Assembly: GCF_047496725.1 (NCBI RefSeq)
Contig: NC_132986.1
Span: 9,198,031-9,262,030, forward strand
Source: Anoplolepis gracilipes
Lineage: Eukaryota; Arthropoda; Insecta; Hymenoptera; Formicidae
DNA: 64,000 nucleotides
Direction of reading: 5' to 3'
Part shown: piece by piece, positions 15,124 through 28,900 of the stretch
Layout of the letters: each line of letters opens with the position of its first letter
Position numbering within the stretch: the stretch's first letter is position 1
Translations under genes and position numbers: made by a program
Notes under the pieces: model-generated
What the model saw: the letters and a program-made list of their open reading frames with translations, nothing else
Databases searched by the model: none
What the model was told of the DNA's origin: nothing

Positions 15124-17342
15124 AAGAAATATTAAATATGGAGGAATATAAAATTTATTGAACTCACAAAATATGTAATTGAATGTATAAAATTGATATG
15201 AAACATTAGAAAGATACATATATATTAAATTCCTTTTTAAGAAAAGGAATTTAAAATTAATTTTGAATGTATATTTATGTGTACATAATTTGTTCTTATA
15301 TATTCATTAAAAGTATCTATTTGCTATCACTTCAATATATTTTGTTGACACCGCATCACACAGAATTCCAAACAATTCGAAAGATGAGAAATTTAATCTG
15401 TATCCAGAATATCGCTTTTGATAAACGCGTAATTGTTCTAAATTGCAGACAAATTTAGCGAAACGACGACGTGAAATATTGTACTCTCTAATATTGGACG
15501 ATATTATCATCATCACGATGTAGAAGACAGTGATTCGCGCGAAGCAACGGCAACCGAGAAACCATTTCAACTCGTTTAATCTCTACCTTCATTTTTATAA
15601 TCCCTACGCGAACTCTTTCCGGTGAGATAATTCCAACCTAAGCCTCGGAAAATTATCAATTACCCTCTTGCGACATGGCTGACACGCTGGAAACAAGAAA
15701 AGTTCTACCTGTCCATCTCTTTCCGCTTTTTTTCCATCAGCAAAAAGGTGGAAAGCTTTACAAAAACGCGTTAAATATAAGAACGCGACAAGAAATAAGA
15801 TTCCATAATACTGCAACATCAAATATTTACAAAAGATTTGCGTACATAACATAATTAATTAAAGTGCTAAATTTAAAATGCATTTTTTAGAAAAATAAGA
15901 GGAAAGACACAAATAAATACCAATCTTTTTCTCGTACAATAATGTTGTAATAATGACAGAAAAAAAGAACATAATAATTGTAAAATTCTATTTTATTTTT
16001 AGTGGAATATACAATTTTGAAAAAATATAATTCCATATAATATAACAATGTTATTTTCTAAGAACATGTTTATGAGCACGCTTGGCAATTTGAATGTGCT
16101 GTCGATCAAATATTTCGCTGCATAAACAAAAATAATGTTTATTTTCCGACATTATTACAAAGACCTCTCATAAAAATGCATGAGCAAATATCTCATTTTT
16201 TCACCGAGCAACTCTCGAAGCGCAACAAGTATATCGAGTATCGATTGTTATTTTCCTATAGCACGATGGTGCTAAACTCCCGACATGGAGTTTACACGTT
16301 CGACTAAATTGTCCTGAAAAGCAATTGCTGCAAATCGGATAAGAAATAGTCAAGGGTGTAGGCAAAAGCTCTATTTTTCTTTCTATTTTGACCCACGCAT
16401 TTCTCGAAGAAGCACGCAAGTAAAAAATTACGGTATAAATACGTGCTAAATTTTCCTCGCGATATACCCGCTACCATCCTTCGTAATTAACATGTCATCG
16501 TTAATTGCTGTTTCTTCGCCAGACGTGAACTAAATAATTTACGTGCAGATGTATTTCAGAGAAATTATAATTACCATAAAAATACAGCTGCGTTATATTC
16601 GTGTAGACTGATTTTGGCAAACTTGTATAAAATTTTATATAAATTTAAAGTGAAGATTTGAATATTATAACCAAATATGTAACACATCTCTCTCTCTCTC
16701 TCTGTATATAATATAAATTATTATTTATATATTATTATCAATTCAATCAATTTATAAATAGCATCTATAATCAAAAACACATAAATATAAATCACATTGT
16801 AATTATGTTATTTAATAAAATATATAAAATATTGTAAATGTTTTAAATATTTTATTAAATAATCTAAATAATTAATATTTTTATTAAAATGTAATTACAA
16901 CTTAACATTTTTATTATAAATAACAAATACGAATTATATCAAATATATCTTATACTTTTATATTTTAATTTATAATTTTAAATAAATTTTTAATTGAGTA
17001 TTTCTTCATATTTCGCGAAACTCAATATGTAGTTTAGAGACTGTATTTCGCATTTATATATTTCATTCGGAATCGAAAGCCATGCTTTTTTCTAAAGCGT
17101 CTTTCTCTCTGTTTCAAATTACGTTTGCTGGAAAAGATTTATTTTCTAAACTTTTGAACTTAACTTCTGAACATTATTGGTAATAATAAGACAAAATAAA
17201 ACATCACGATATTCCTTTTTCTACAAGCTGCCTCATGACATTTTGCTTTAATTACATATCAAGTTATTCAGAGCAAAAACGGTTTTTGAGTTTCTCAATG
17301 TGGGACTGTTTCGCCAGCGATACTCTTCTACAAAATTGCAAA

Positions 17343-17383
<41 letters not shown>

Positions 17384-20300
17384 TAAATATAAAAAATATA
17401 ACTAAATTTAATTATAAAAAACCATTAAAAAACATAATTAATTATGCAGTTTAGACAAAGAGAATAATTATTGTCAACAGCACTTATAATGCGATATTGG
17501 TATTCAATTATACTTGTTGCACAGATATTGTAAATACATGTACAATATCATTATATATGTAGTACATTATATATGTAGTATATAATATCTGTGTAATTAG
17601 ATATTTTGATCGAAGAGCGATAGTAATTAAATGTGATATAGTAATTGAATAATAATTGAATGTATGTACTCGCAACATATTGATAATGAAATATATGAAA
17701 TACATATATAATATATTATAAAATTGTATGCATTAGTTGTAGTATCAATTTTTCTTACAGAAATTTATGATAAAAATTTCGTTAAATGTAACTATATTAA
17801 TAATATAAATCAAAATCTTTTAATTTCCAATAATAAATATTTTAGCTATAGGTATGTATATTAATGATCAAATTTTTATTAAAAAAGCTAATGCAAATTG
17901 CAGGTCAGATATAGACGTACAGTAATCCAAAATTTAATTAATAACCTCCTTCTCTTCTATAGTATTTCCGACAAACTAACGAGCGACCCTATTCGAATTA
18001 AATGTAGGTACTATGATATTAATTTCATATCTGTTCGATAGCAGACATGATTTACCTGCCCTGTATTTAACGGATCCAGTCGTTAAATATATACCTATAT
18101 ATATGATTGATATAAATTACCGCATTGTTGTAGATTTAGTTGAACATTATATGGAGACCAAAAGAGATTAGTAAAGCAATTATTATAAATATGTTATATA
18201 TTTATTTATTATATATAATAATATCTCTACATATCTTTTCATCAATATTTTTGCTTTAATTAGAAATTTGAAAGCGCGATACTTTTGAATGGATTTCAAA
18301 AATAATTAGACGCGATAAGAAAACATAATTGTAAATTCCTATACGAAAGATCAGTGACTACCTAAGCTGCTAATTATAGCGTGTGTCGTTTAACGCGGCA
18401 TGTGATCATCGATTAACGTGCAATGATGCACAACCCCACGTTAGCCGGCAATAATTACATGCCGTCCCGTGCACGTTACACGTGACATGCATTAATCGAT
18501 CTCTGCGACGTAAAGATTTTGTCTCGTCACAAAGGATAAAGCCACGACGCGTATCTCATACATATTAGAGCAGATGGAATCTTGATTAAACGCATTTTAA
18601 CCCTAGTGGGATTAAGAAAGATTTGCTTATACCTGATTGTGCACATAATATTCTAACATAAAATAATCGTATTTTTTAGCAGAATTACTAGATAAAAAAA
18701 ATTTATATTCGATATTTTTTTAAGTTGTCAAGACAATATTTCATTTACAATAATTAAAAATTAAAAGATTTTCTTACATTATACTTTAAAGTAGAACTTG
18801 AATAAATAATAAAACTTTTTAATTTACATTTTATTTCAAGCAAAATTTTCTGTAATAAAAATATTTTTATCTGAGTTAATCTGCTTAATTTAAGAAGACT
18901 TTAAGTTATATTTGTTGAACATTAAAAAATGATTAAAAAATGTAATGTCCTTTATAAAATATATTTTTTACAAAATTGTATTAGATAATTCGCATTTATA
19001 TGTAAAACACTAATTCTTTAAGGTTGTATTTGCTACTAATATATAAAAAAGAGGTTCATTCTTGTCTTGTACACATAATTACTTATTAATTACTCAAGGT
19101 ATTATTTAAAGTGAAAAGAAGAAAGCACATAAAAAAGTTTTAAACTTAAAATCTTAAAGTTTACTTGTTACTAGAGATACTTAAATAAAGGTTATTAGAA
19201 ACGCATTCAATTAAAATTAAAGCTATTTTAAGTATTAGAGAAAAAAAGATGCCAATAAATAGATAAATGATGAATAAAACTTTCACAATGTCTACGTCAT
19301 AGTTGACATATATGTTAATGTTAATAACAAAATAAAAGAAAGACATATTTTTCACGTATATTATAATTGCTATAATTATTTTAATAATTTACGGTGACCT
19401 CTAACAAACTTTTAATAATTATGCTTAATTTAATAATTTATAATGAACTTCTGGCGTATTATCTACAAAAATACTGTTTAAAAATATATCACAAAGTAAT
19501 CTCTTCACCAATAACATTAATACGACTCTCGATATCTCTTTTAATGAATAATTGATACTATCAGAAAGAAGAATCGATGAAACATTAAAATATTCGTACT
19601 ATACTAAAAATTTTGCCCTTATCGAAGGGATCGGTCGGAGATATAAATCCGACACTTTAGTCTGTGTTAAATGGCAGATTTATGTATCTCGCGGCGAATC
19701 TCTTCCACTTACGCTAATATCGAACCGCTAATATCGTGCGCACAATACGCTAGGCATTATCCAGGCATTATTTCCAGGCGTGTGTTACACAAGGCAGTAA
19801 ACGATTAGACAGATAAGGAACGCAGAGAAGTGGTCTAGTTCCCGCATCTCTACAGCACGAGGGCGAGCAATTCGTATGTCGTGCAACTTTATTTGCAACT
19901 TAACTCAAGTTGTATTCAACACGCAAACACACGATATTTATCGAAAACATCGTAATTTGTAAATTGTTCGAAGCACATCTGCATACGGAATTAATTCGAC
20001 CTCTTTATAAAGCAACGCTCTTTTTCCTTTCATTGTTCTTTGTCTCTATTCGCGAGGAAAACTTCTAGAAAATTACGTAAATATATAGTTACCTAGATCA
20101 AATGGTTATTTAATACTCGCGACAGGAAAATTTAGATTTCATTTTCCTCTTTCTCTCTTTCTTTTTCTTTCTGTGATAGCGATTTCCCCCCACAACAAAA
20201 AAATTACATAGACTAACAATAAATACGATTTACGTATTCAAATATAATAAAAACAGGCTTATGTAATCGAACAAATCACCGATTGTGATCTTTATTTTAT

Positions 20301-23277
20301 ACATCGGGATACATTTCGAGTAAAAAAATAATTAAATTATATAATAGTTACGCTATTTTTATATTTTTAAAACAAACTTTTATGATTTAGAATTAAATTA
20401 ATTAACATAATATTTGTCTAATGAATTTACTCAAATTTACTTATAAATTGTTGAAAACATTATTTATCTCTAATCACAATTGAATTAATTGCATAAAAAT
20501 TTATATGCTTTATTCATTGATATTTATACGCGTACGCTTTATTCATATACTTTGTTCAAATATTAGCTCTTACGTTATCGGCAGCTTAATAATAAAATAA
20601 AACTGCTTTATTCATTGCATTGAGGTTTGATAATATATGTCGGCGCTGTGTGTGTGCCATTCGATCGCCGATGGCGAAGACAATTTTCAGGACAGGACAA
20701 TTGCAGTCGCGCAATATCTGATCGTAAATTTAAAACGCGTCCCCACTTTCCACTTCAGTCGAGGATGGGATTTACACGCGTAATATACTACTGCAATCCT
20801 GATATTGACAATCCAGCAACGATATCGTAAAGTCTAATGACAGTCGTCGTCGTCGTCGTCGTCGAGTCGTCTGATGAGTCGTGCTCGAGTACGTGCTTCG
20901 TACTTTTGTACGCGTTTTCCATTGATATTGATATATAACTCTATAACTTCAATGCACAGCACGATTTAACGATGCACGCGAACATCTTCTGTCGACAGAT
21001 AATTAACTCGAATAAAGGAACGACAATTCACTTGCTTTATTAAAAATCCTCGTTACGCACGAAATAGATATGTATTTACGCATTGAATACATTTAGTTAT
21101 ATCAATTTTTAATTAAGTAATATTTAACCGACGAAATAAATGATGCATCACTGTTGAATTTTTCGAATTATGCAAATAAAAGCAGCGATCTTTTATGGTT
21201 TTTTGATGATAAAATGTACAATATACTCTGAAACAAACGTGGCATGCAAGCGTTTTTAGGGTGTGTATACGAGCCCTAAGACTTTTGATTTCACCCTTTT
21301 TGCTTCTTATCGCACGCAAAAGCTCATAATTAATGTCAAGATATTCGCGCGGTGATAATAACTCTTTAGAAATTTTACGAGCAATGCGACGACGACGACG
21401 TAGACATTAACAATTATCGAACTACTTGACGAAAGTGCGATAATTCATATAATTATAAAGTAAATTATAGCAATTGTTGCAATCAATAAAAAGTGTATTG
21501 GGAAAGGTTTCCATAGTGGCATAGGATTGCGTCGTAGATAAAAGAGACCGATAAGACTCCATAATTCTGATTGTATTATAGAGATAGAAATCGTGAATAC
21601 ATATAGAATTAATGTTTCGATGTCTACTAGTCAACGTCATTCCCGTCACTTTGAAATATAATGATGTATGAAAGCATTTATTCTCACAAATTCTGTTGTA
21701 AAATATCTATACATATAACAATATAGAGGGTAAAATAACTACTCTCCATCTTTCTCTCTCTCTCTTTCTCTCTATTACTTTCTATTATGTATTATTGCGT
21801 TATAAATAATTATAAATAATTTTCGACACGAATAGCACAAGTAGATAAGATGTGGAAATATTCAAAAATATAAAGATGATATAAAAATAATTTAATAAAA
21901 AATACAATAATTAATGTTAATTATCACATCAAAGTATAAAATATTTGTCACTTCGTGACGAAACCGCTTTATCTTAATGACGTCTCGTATTTCATAGACG
22001 CGATACTACTGAATTCGTTTGGACAAACCCTCATTAAGGGGATGTCATTATGAAATCTCGTTAACGGAGATCTTCTGCATGATTCCGGACACTCAAACTG
22101 CTGACTACATACTATATTTATTATTAAATATGTGAAGATATGCTTAAAAAATATGCCAAAAGATATATTTCATTGTCCTGTTTTTCTTTTTCTTCGTTCT
22201 TTTATTTTTCTCAAAATGCAATTAAAAATTAAAAAAATTTTTTTAAATAAATATTTTATCTATATATAGAAAGAGAGAGAGAGAGAGAGAAAGATAAAAA
22301 AAGAGAGATTATACAAATTGTATACGTCAAATCTATTTTTCCTTTTCAAATAAATGTGTGATAATACGTGCTAGAATTAGATAGAAATTGCAAAGATAGA
22401 AAGAAAACCCAAAATTTCTGAAAGTATTTTTCTTCTAATATGAATAAATAAAATGTTTATAATTTCAAAAAATTTATTATTTTTATTTATTTATATCGGT
22501 TGCCCATGCACACTTACACACACATATTTTCTGCTCTATTGCAATTTGATATAAAATGTAATGCGTTTTATCTTATAATATACATATATATTTTTAGTAT
22601 ATGCACAATTTACTAATAATTTATCAATAATTTAAAATTTCCATACTTAAATTTGTACTTTTTGTGTTTTTATTGATTGCTTTATTTACAGTGATCTCAG
22701 TACAATATAAAACACAAGTATAACAAATCAACAGTTCTGCACTTAGCAACAGGTGGACCCCGCATTTCGAGATTGCATACAGTCCAGAAAATCGATAGCA
22801 ATTATCTTTCAACTCCTGCACGTATCTCCGAAGAATATGGAGTCTGTTTTCACACCGTGCAAGCGTGAATTTGTTAGCGTCGATTAGTTAGCTATCATTT
22901 AATTAAAGAGAAATTTTTATCGCGAAACTCAGTTTTCAAACAAATTGAAATTCTAAATTTTAATGAGATGTGATTGAAAAAAATATTAAAGTCTTTTTTA
23001 TATAAGTGATGTATTTTTATCATCAACTAGCGTTATGTGTTACTTTCTTTTCTACGAGCGCATTAATAAGTAATGTAAGATAACATTATCTAGATATTAA
23101 TATAACAATTAGCGCTTATATTTTCAGAAAATCTAGCATACTAAAGTTTAAGGCATTCTGCATTTACAAGATGTGCAAATCTATGATAAAATTATCTAAC
23201 ACAAAAAAAAAATTAAAATTAATTATAATAATCTATATTAAAAGAAAAATTGAAATTTAGCCCTCTAGTAATTATTT

Positions 23278-23381
23278 TACATTATGTCAATATCATTCGC
23301 AAGTCATTATGCCATTACATATATACATACACATATATATATAATAGCATAACTACTTGTGAATGACATTGACATAATGTA
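23278..23381. mobile_element. Short palindromic MITE-like hairpin
   Basis: Arms 23278-23312 and 23347-23381 are inverted copies (TACATTATGTCAAT... with about five mismatches over 35 bp) around a TA/CA-rich loop. AATTAT occurs just outside both ends and might be a target duplication, though not exactly abutting. Non-coding. Confidence 0.6.
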
Positions 23382-23591
23382 GAATTATAATTGAGACTGT
23401 ACTTGGGCCATAAGTCTATTGATAAAATATTGATCGCCAATGGGATTCCGATAAGCAATGCATACCGAGGCCGCGTTATCGATAATAAAAAGTACCTTCA
23501 TAGGCAATGCGCTATCACGTAACCCCATCATCATTTTAACCTACAATCTCGACTTTTTTCCTTCTGGAAAAAACTGCGAAAAACCTTTCCC

Positions 23592-23833
23592 GAGAACAAC
23601 TCCAAGTATTAATCAAGCCATCTCAAATATTTCTATCGAATTTTTCTCGTCAAAAGAACATAACGTTGCGCATTTACCTTTTAAGACATTATATTATTAC
23701 TCCGTTAAAAAAAAGAAAAAAAAGGTAGAAAGCCGATGTTATACATATATTAGATGCACAGAGTATTTGCGTGAATAATTCCAATAACTGCCTCTTTTAC
23801 AAATTTTTGTGAGTAATGTAATGAATTAATAAA

Positions 23834-23902
<69 letters not shown>

Positions 23903-23916
23903 CAAAATTTCATTTC
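23592..23916 (+). repeat. Left direct repeat flanking copy B
   Basis: Matches 25672-25956 from GAGAACAACTCCA to GTAGA(C/T)AAAATTTCATTT, with about nine differences outside the length-variable (TG)n tract (here about 23835-23899). Its inner edge abuts copy B. Confidence 0.9.
23835..23899 (+). repeat. (TG)n microsatellite, ~65 bp
   Basis: Uninterrupted TG run inside the left direct repeat that flanks copy B. A compound TG/CG/TA tract also lies at 27728-27778 and a short (AC)n at about 40119-40140. Confidence 0.95.
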
Positions 23917-25670
23917 TTTATTTTTCAATTTGATATTAAATAAAATAAATTTTATAATTATCGGAAACAGAAATTCTTTTTAGATATAAACTTTTAAAAA
24001 TATAATAAATAAAAATCTTATAAATTCTTAGAAATAATTTTAATAATTATAAATTTTAAACGCAACGTTGAAATATATTTTTCATTAATTTGTGTGGAAA
24101 TATATACATATATTTTACATTTGAAATATTTTATACGTGTTATGTTACATGATAATTTAAAATAAATTATTACTACGATAAAAAAGTAATTTATTTCAAA
24201 TAATATGTAATTCATTGCTCACCTCATTTTCTGTTGTCGCGTGAAACTTCCGAGATTCTTTTTCCTCTCTTGTTCATCTTTTGTTGCTCCTTCATGACAT
24301 TTTTTCATTTTTTACTCATTCGTGCCGCGAAGACACTATTAATTACAATCAGCGTAAATACGAGTAATCACGCGACACTTTGTACTGCATTCCCGACATT
24401 AATCAATTTCAATGATAAAACAATTTGAAAATAATAGCGTTAACTTGATTTTGATGCCAGATTATATACCAAGTTGAGTTAATGATTAATTAAAATACAA
24501 TAAGAATCGTCTAAAAAGATTACAATTAAAATTGAATTATTTACACGCAATATATTTCAAACGCATAAGTCTCGTGAAATATACCTACTATTATTAAATG
24601 ATTAACATATCAATTTGACTATTCTATACCATATCACTCGACTCTACGATTCGTTTATTACTACGCGGTTTCAATTAGAAAGAAAGAGAGAGAGAGAGAG
24701 AGAGGGAGAAGAGAGTAAATTATGTTAATAATATATTTAAATAAGTGAGACATACAAAACGCGATGCAAAATATATCGAAAACTAAGCGTCATTAAAAAG
24801 AATCGATTTTTCATAAAGATCGTGATAAAACGATAATTTATAATTCTTATTTCTGTCGCGTTGATTCATATTTTAAGTAGGTATAAACATATGTACGGCA
24901 TATAAATTACGAAATACTTTTGATAAGCAGTCGTCGATACGCTTGTGAGTCGTTAATTGAAATTCAGAAATTAATTAATTGTACGAAATGATATTTACTA
25001 ATTGTAAAAATCGTAAGAAATGATCACGTCTTAAAAGATAATGCGACGACACATCTCGCAAAGCTGCCTGCTTACTCGAGTCTTACAACGCGAATGATAG
25101 CAAGGTCACGGCACGTAAATCGTAGCGCCCAATATATATATGTAGGGCAGAGAGAGAGAGAGAGAGAGAAAGTCGTCATCCAACATTTCAATAACAAATC
25201 AAATGTTATACCGCGTAGTCTTCGTATAGCTATACAGAGGTCACAGGTCGTGGCTCGGTGTCATTTACGTAGCGAGACTCAAGCGGCAAGGTAGCTATGT
25301 AATATCGTCGAGATCACAAGTACTAAGAGATACCAGATACGATCATTAGCAATTATTAGTACACGTGATTAAATAATTGTCGATTAATAGTTCGTAAGAA
25401 CATCGTGAGTTATTTATCGAAGCATGTATTTCATGTAATATATCTATCTTTCTCGCCTTTGAATTTTTCGACCATTTAAGTACAATTTTGGATTGAAAGT
25501 AAGAAGTATTAAACGAATCGAATATCGAAAATGATATATTGATTATTATTTAACAATAATTATATTCTACGGAACTTGTGCGTTTGAAATATTTTATGCG
25601 TAATATTTATTGTATGCAAAGTCGAAAAATATAATTATATATTTCAAGGTGGTTTATCACGTTTCAATTA
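23913..25670 (+). repeat. Segmental duplication, inserted copy (B)
   Basis: 1,758-bp same-orientation copy of 10306-12120. It is sandwiched exactly between two ~0.3 kb direct repeats (23592-23916 and 25672-25956), as if the fragment was inserted into a staggered break whose single-stranded ends were filled in. It has no terminal inverted repeats, poly(A) tail or coding sequence, so it does not look like a transposon. Confidence 0.92.
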
Positions 25671-25671
25671 T

Positions 25672-25956
25672 GAGAACAACTCCAGGTATTAATCAAGCCC
25701 TCTCAAATATTTCTATCGAATTTTTCTCGTCAAAAGAACATAACGTCGCGCATTCACCTTTTAAGACATTACATTATTACTCCGTTTAAAAAAAAGAAAA
25801 AGAAGATAGAAAGCCGATGTTATATATTAGATGCACAGAGTATTTGTGCGAATAATTCCAATAACTGCCTCTTTTACAAATTTTTGTGAGTAATGTAATG
25901 AATTAATAAAATGTGTGTATGTGTGTGTGTGTGTATGTGTAGATAAAATTTCATTT
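25672..25956 (+). repeat. Right direct repeat flanking copy B
   Basis: Second copy of the ~0.3 kb flank; starts one base after copy B ends. Its TG tract is shorter and interrupted. After TTTCATTT the sequence continues into unrelated single-copy DNA, taken to be the original right flank. Confidence 0.9.
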
Positions 25957-28900
25957 AAATATAATAATAGAAATAAAAAGGATAAAAACGTTTATTTTTC
26001 AAGTTATATGCATTACAACTTTCGACAGACAAATCAAATTTTGTGATATTTATTTATTTATTATTTTTTTTTTAAAGATTACTAATTTATGCAAAAGGAT
26101 CTTTTTATTTTTAGTTTAAATATATCTGCTTGAAATATTCGTAAAAGTGTGATTTTAACACCTAATTACTATGACACAAAGAATTTAATCCTTAAAATTT
26201 ATGTACACATACATTCCTTTCTTAGTCTGAAATCTCGCGATCGATATGCTCCTGTGTCGGCGTGTCATTTAAATGCAAATTGTTTCATTTTGATTCATGT
26301 TTTGTTGGCGAAATGGAAACTGTGACATAAATCAGAAATAACGAGATTAATTGTCTGATAATTTCTTTACTAAAGTGTCTTGACGATAGTCATTCTCAGA
26401 AAGTATCAGAATCATTTCGGTTGCATAAAGTGCGTGTGACGCGTGCTTTTAGGCTTGCGGAAGCCATCCAGTAGCTACTTTATCGAACATGTGAACAAGA
26501 GGGGTCATGTTCCCGTGTCGGGTTGTATGATAGCTACAAAGATCAGAATATTGTCCGTTAGTGCAGAAAGTGTTACGTACAGTTTCACACAAAGGATTAA
26601 GAGCGTTCAGCTACTTTGTGAAATCAACGAAACTATTATCTTAAATTAATTAAAACGCGCTTTATAGTCAAGATGTGATTAAAAATATATATAAAATGTC
26701 CTTTTTGGAAACATATAAATTAAATATAAATTAATTAACTGATAGTAACAATCTGATAAAGAGGACTAAAGCACTCTGAGTGCAATTTAACAGCATATTC
26801 TAAATATTGATACGCGCAATATTAAATTAACTGTAAAATTACCGTAAACAGTAACATGCAATTATTATCTATATTTTATTTTTGAAATTATAAAAATGAC
26901 AGTTTTTCTGCGATTAATTTAACATTGACATAACTTTAAATTATCTTAAAATGATATTTTTTTAATAGTTTAATAATAATACGAAACGTACAAATAATGC
27001 ATTTTGCTTTATAACTATTTGCGTGTAACTATGTATGTACAAATAGCAGCTGCTTGTGCAGGAATAAAATTTGAATGTACGGTTGAACTTCCCACAATGT
27101 AGATAATTGCAATGTATCATGGCAACGAAGAAACGCGACCTCGTTAGAGCTTTAGCCGTGCGAGTTAATTTAATTAATCTGACACCAGAACCGCAATCTT
27201 CTTAGCACAGAAACCTGACTCACGATTTCCGCGCGACTATACACATATACGTATGTGTACCAGATTCTTATCTACGTGTGCAGGTAACATATAGTATATT
27301 AAGATAACTTGCAATTTCTCTATGCAATTTCGCGATTCAATGACATCTTACTGTTGGATCAATTCGCCGATAATGTATGTATAAGTCTGCCTTAAAAAAA
27401 TAGAACGCAAATATAATTTACAACAAACAATGTAATAGTTTTAACTCAAGATGCTAAATAGTATAAAATATAAATATTAACCCAAAGAATTCTAAATTGA
27501 ATAATTAAAAGAATCTCTTTCTTCTTCTCTCAAGACTAATAATTTTAATATATTTTATATAAGTATTAAATAATATTAGATAATATTAAATAATATTAAT
27601 AAAAATACTATGTCAGTATTAAGAAAAAAAGTCATATCGTCTCTCTCTCTCTCTCTCAAAATAAAATTATATTCCATTGTTTTAGAAATTTAGTAATTTT
27701 TTAAATAAATAATTTTTTCTAACATTCATGTGTGTGTGTGTGTGTGTGTGCGCGTGTGTATATATATATATATATATAGATTAAAGAAAAAAATTTTTAA
27801 AACATTGTTTTATTAAAAAAGTATTCCTTTCTTATAATATCATTATGTAGAGCTTGAATATGGCTACATCCATATGTCTTGTCTCACAAATAAATCCATT
27901 TGCAAATGAGTTTCGCCAAAAAAAAATAATCGATGACTGCGCATTATAATCATATTTTAATTAAAACGTCAAAGGAACTCTCAGTAATCGTGGAGCAAGC
28001 AACTTTTTCCGACACTCACGCATCATAATTAACGCCTTCCTTTTTCTTCGTAAAGTTGAGGGAGAATGCTCCTGATGATAAAGAAGATCCATTGCGATAA
28101 AAGATTCGCTTCCTTAAGAAAAACGAAAGAAATTGAAAGAGATTGTGAATAACATTAAAGCGAGGATTCTAATGTAATTCTCTTATCTTTTAAAAATTTG
28201 TTTGTTGAGTTTAACTCGTTAATTCACTAATCGAATATTTTAGCTTACCTCTTTAAAATATAATATAGTTTACATACAATGTTTTATATAGTTTATAATA
28301 ATGCTTATATATATACACATTCGTAATATTTGTATGTAATAATAATTTGATGTGAATATAAGATGAAATAAAAAAGTCTTGGTATGTATATTTAAAAATT
28401 AATATTTTGTAAAGATATAAAATTGTGTTCAAAATTTTTTAAATTATAGAGAGGATTTTTCTGTTCCTCTATTCTTTTTCTCAAAAGTATATATAAAATT
28501 AAATAATAACGCAAAAAGTAGATATAATTAGACATGATAAAATATTTTATCTTGTAGTATTTTTATATTTTAATACGTAAAAAATATGCGAAATGACAAT
28601 TTTTATCTTTTTCAAGACTACCAACGTATTCGTATCGAAATTTTTTAACCAAAATAGATTATATGCAGATGAAAAAAATATGACGTTATTTGTCCTTTTA
28701 TACTTTGTTCAAAGAACGAAAGCTTTTTTATTGAAAATAAACCAACCGAGATGTGAAATTTTGAAATGTTTTAAATGCATTCTATACTTTGTGTTTAAAT
28801 GCGTAAGAAGAGGCTTTGTGCTTTGCTGAAATTTCTGCATCTAAATTCATTGAGTTTAATGGAGTCAAATAGAGTCGCGTATGTGTATTTATGTATATGC

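Larger units (their letters stand above)
12372..23591. other. Non-coding AT-rich stretch, no gene supported
   Basis: Contains the hairpin at 13835, GA tracts at 15092 and 17345, and a MITE-like hairpin at 23278. GC-richer islands, possibly regulatory, occur at about 12,730-12,960, 15,600-15,740, 18,370-18,560 (several CACGTG-like boxes), 19,620-19,880 and 20,630-20,920 (with a GTC trinucleotide run at about 20,841-20,866). Confidence 0.7.
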
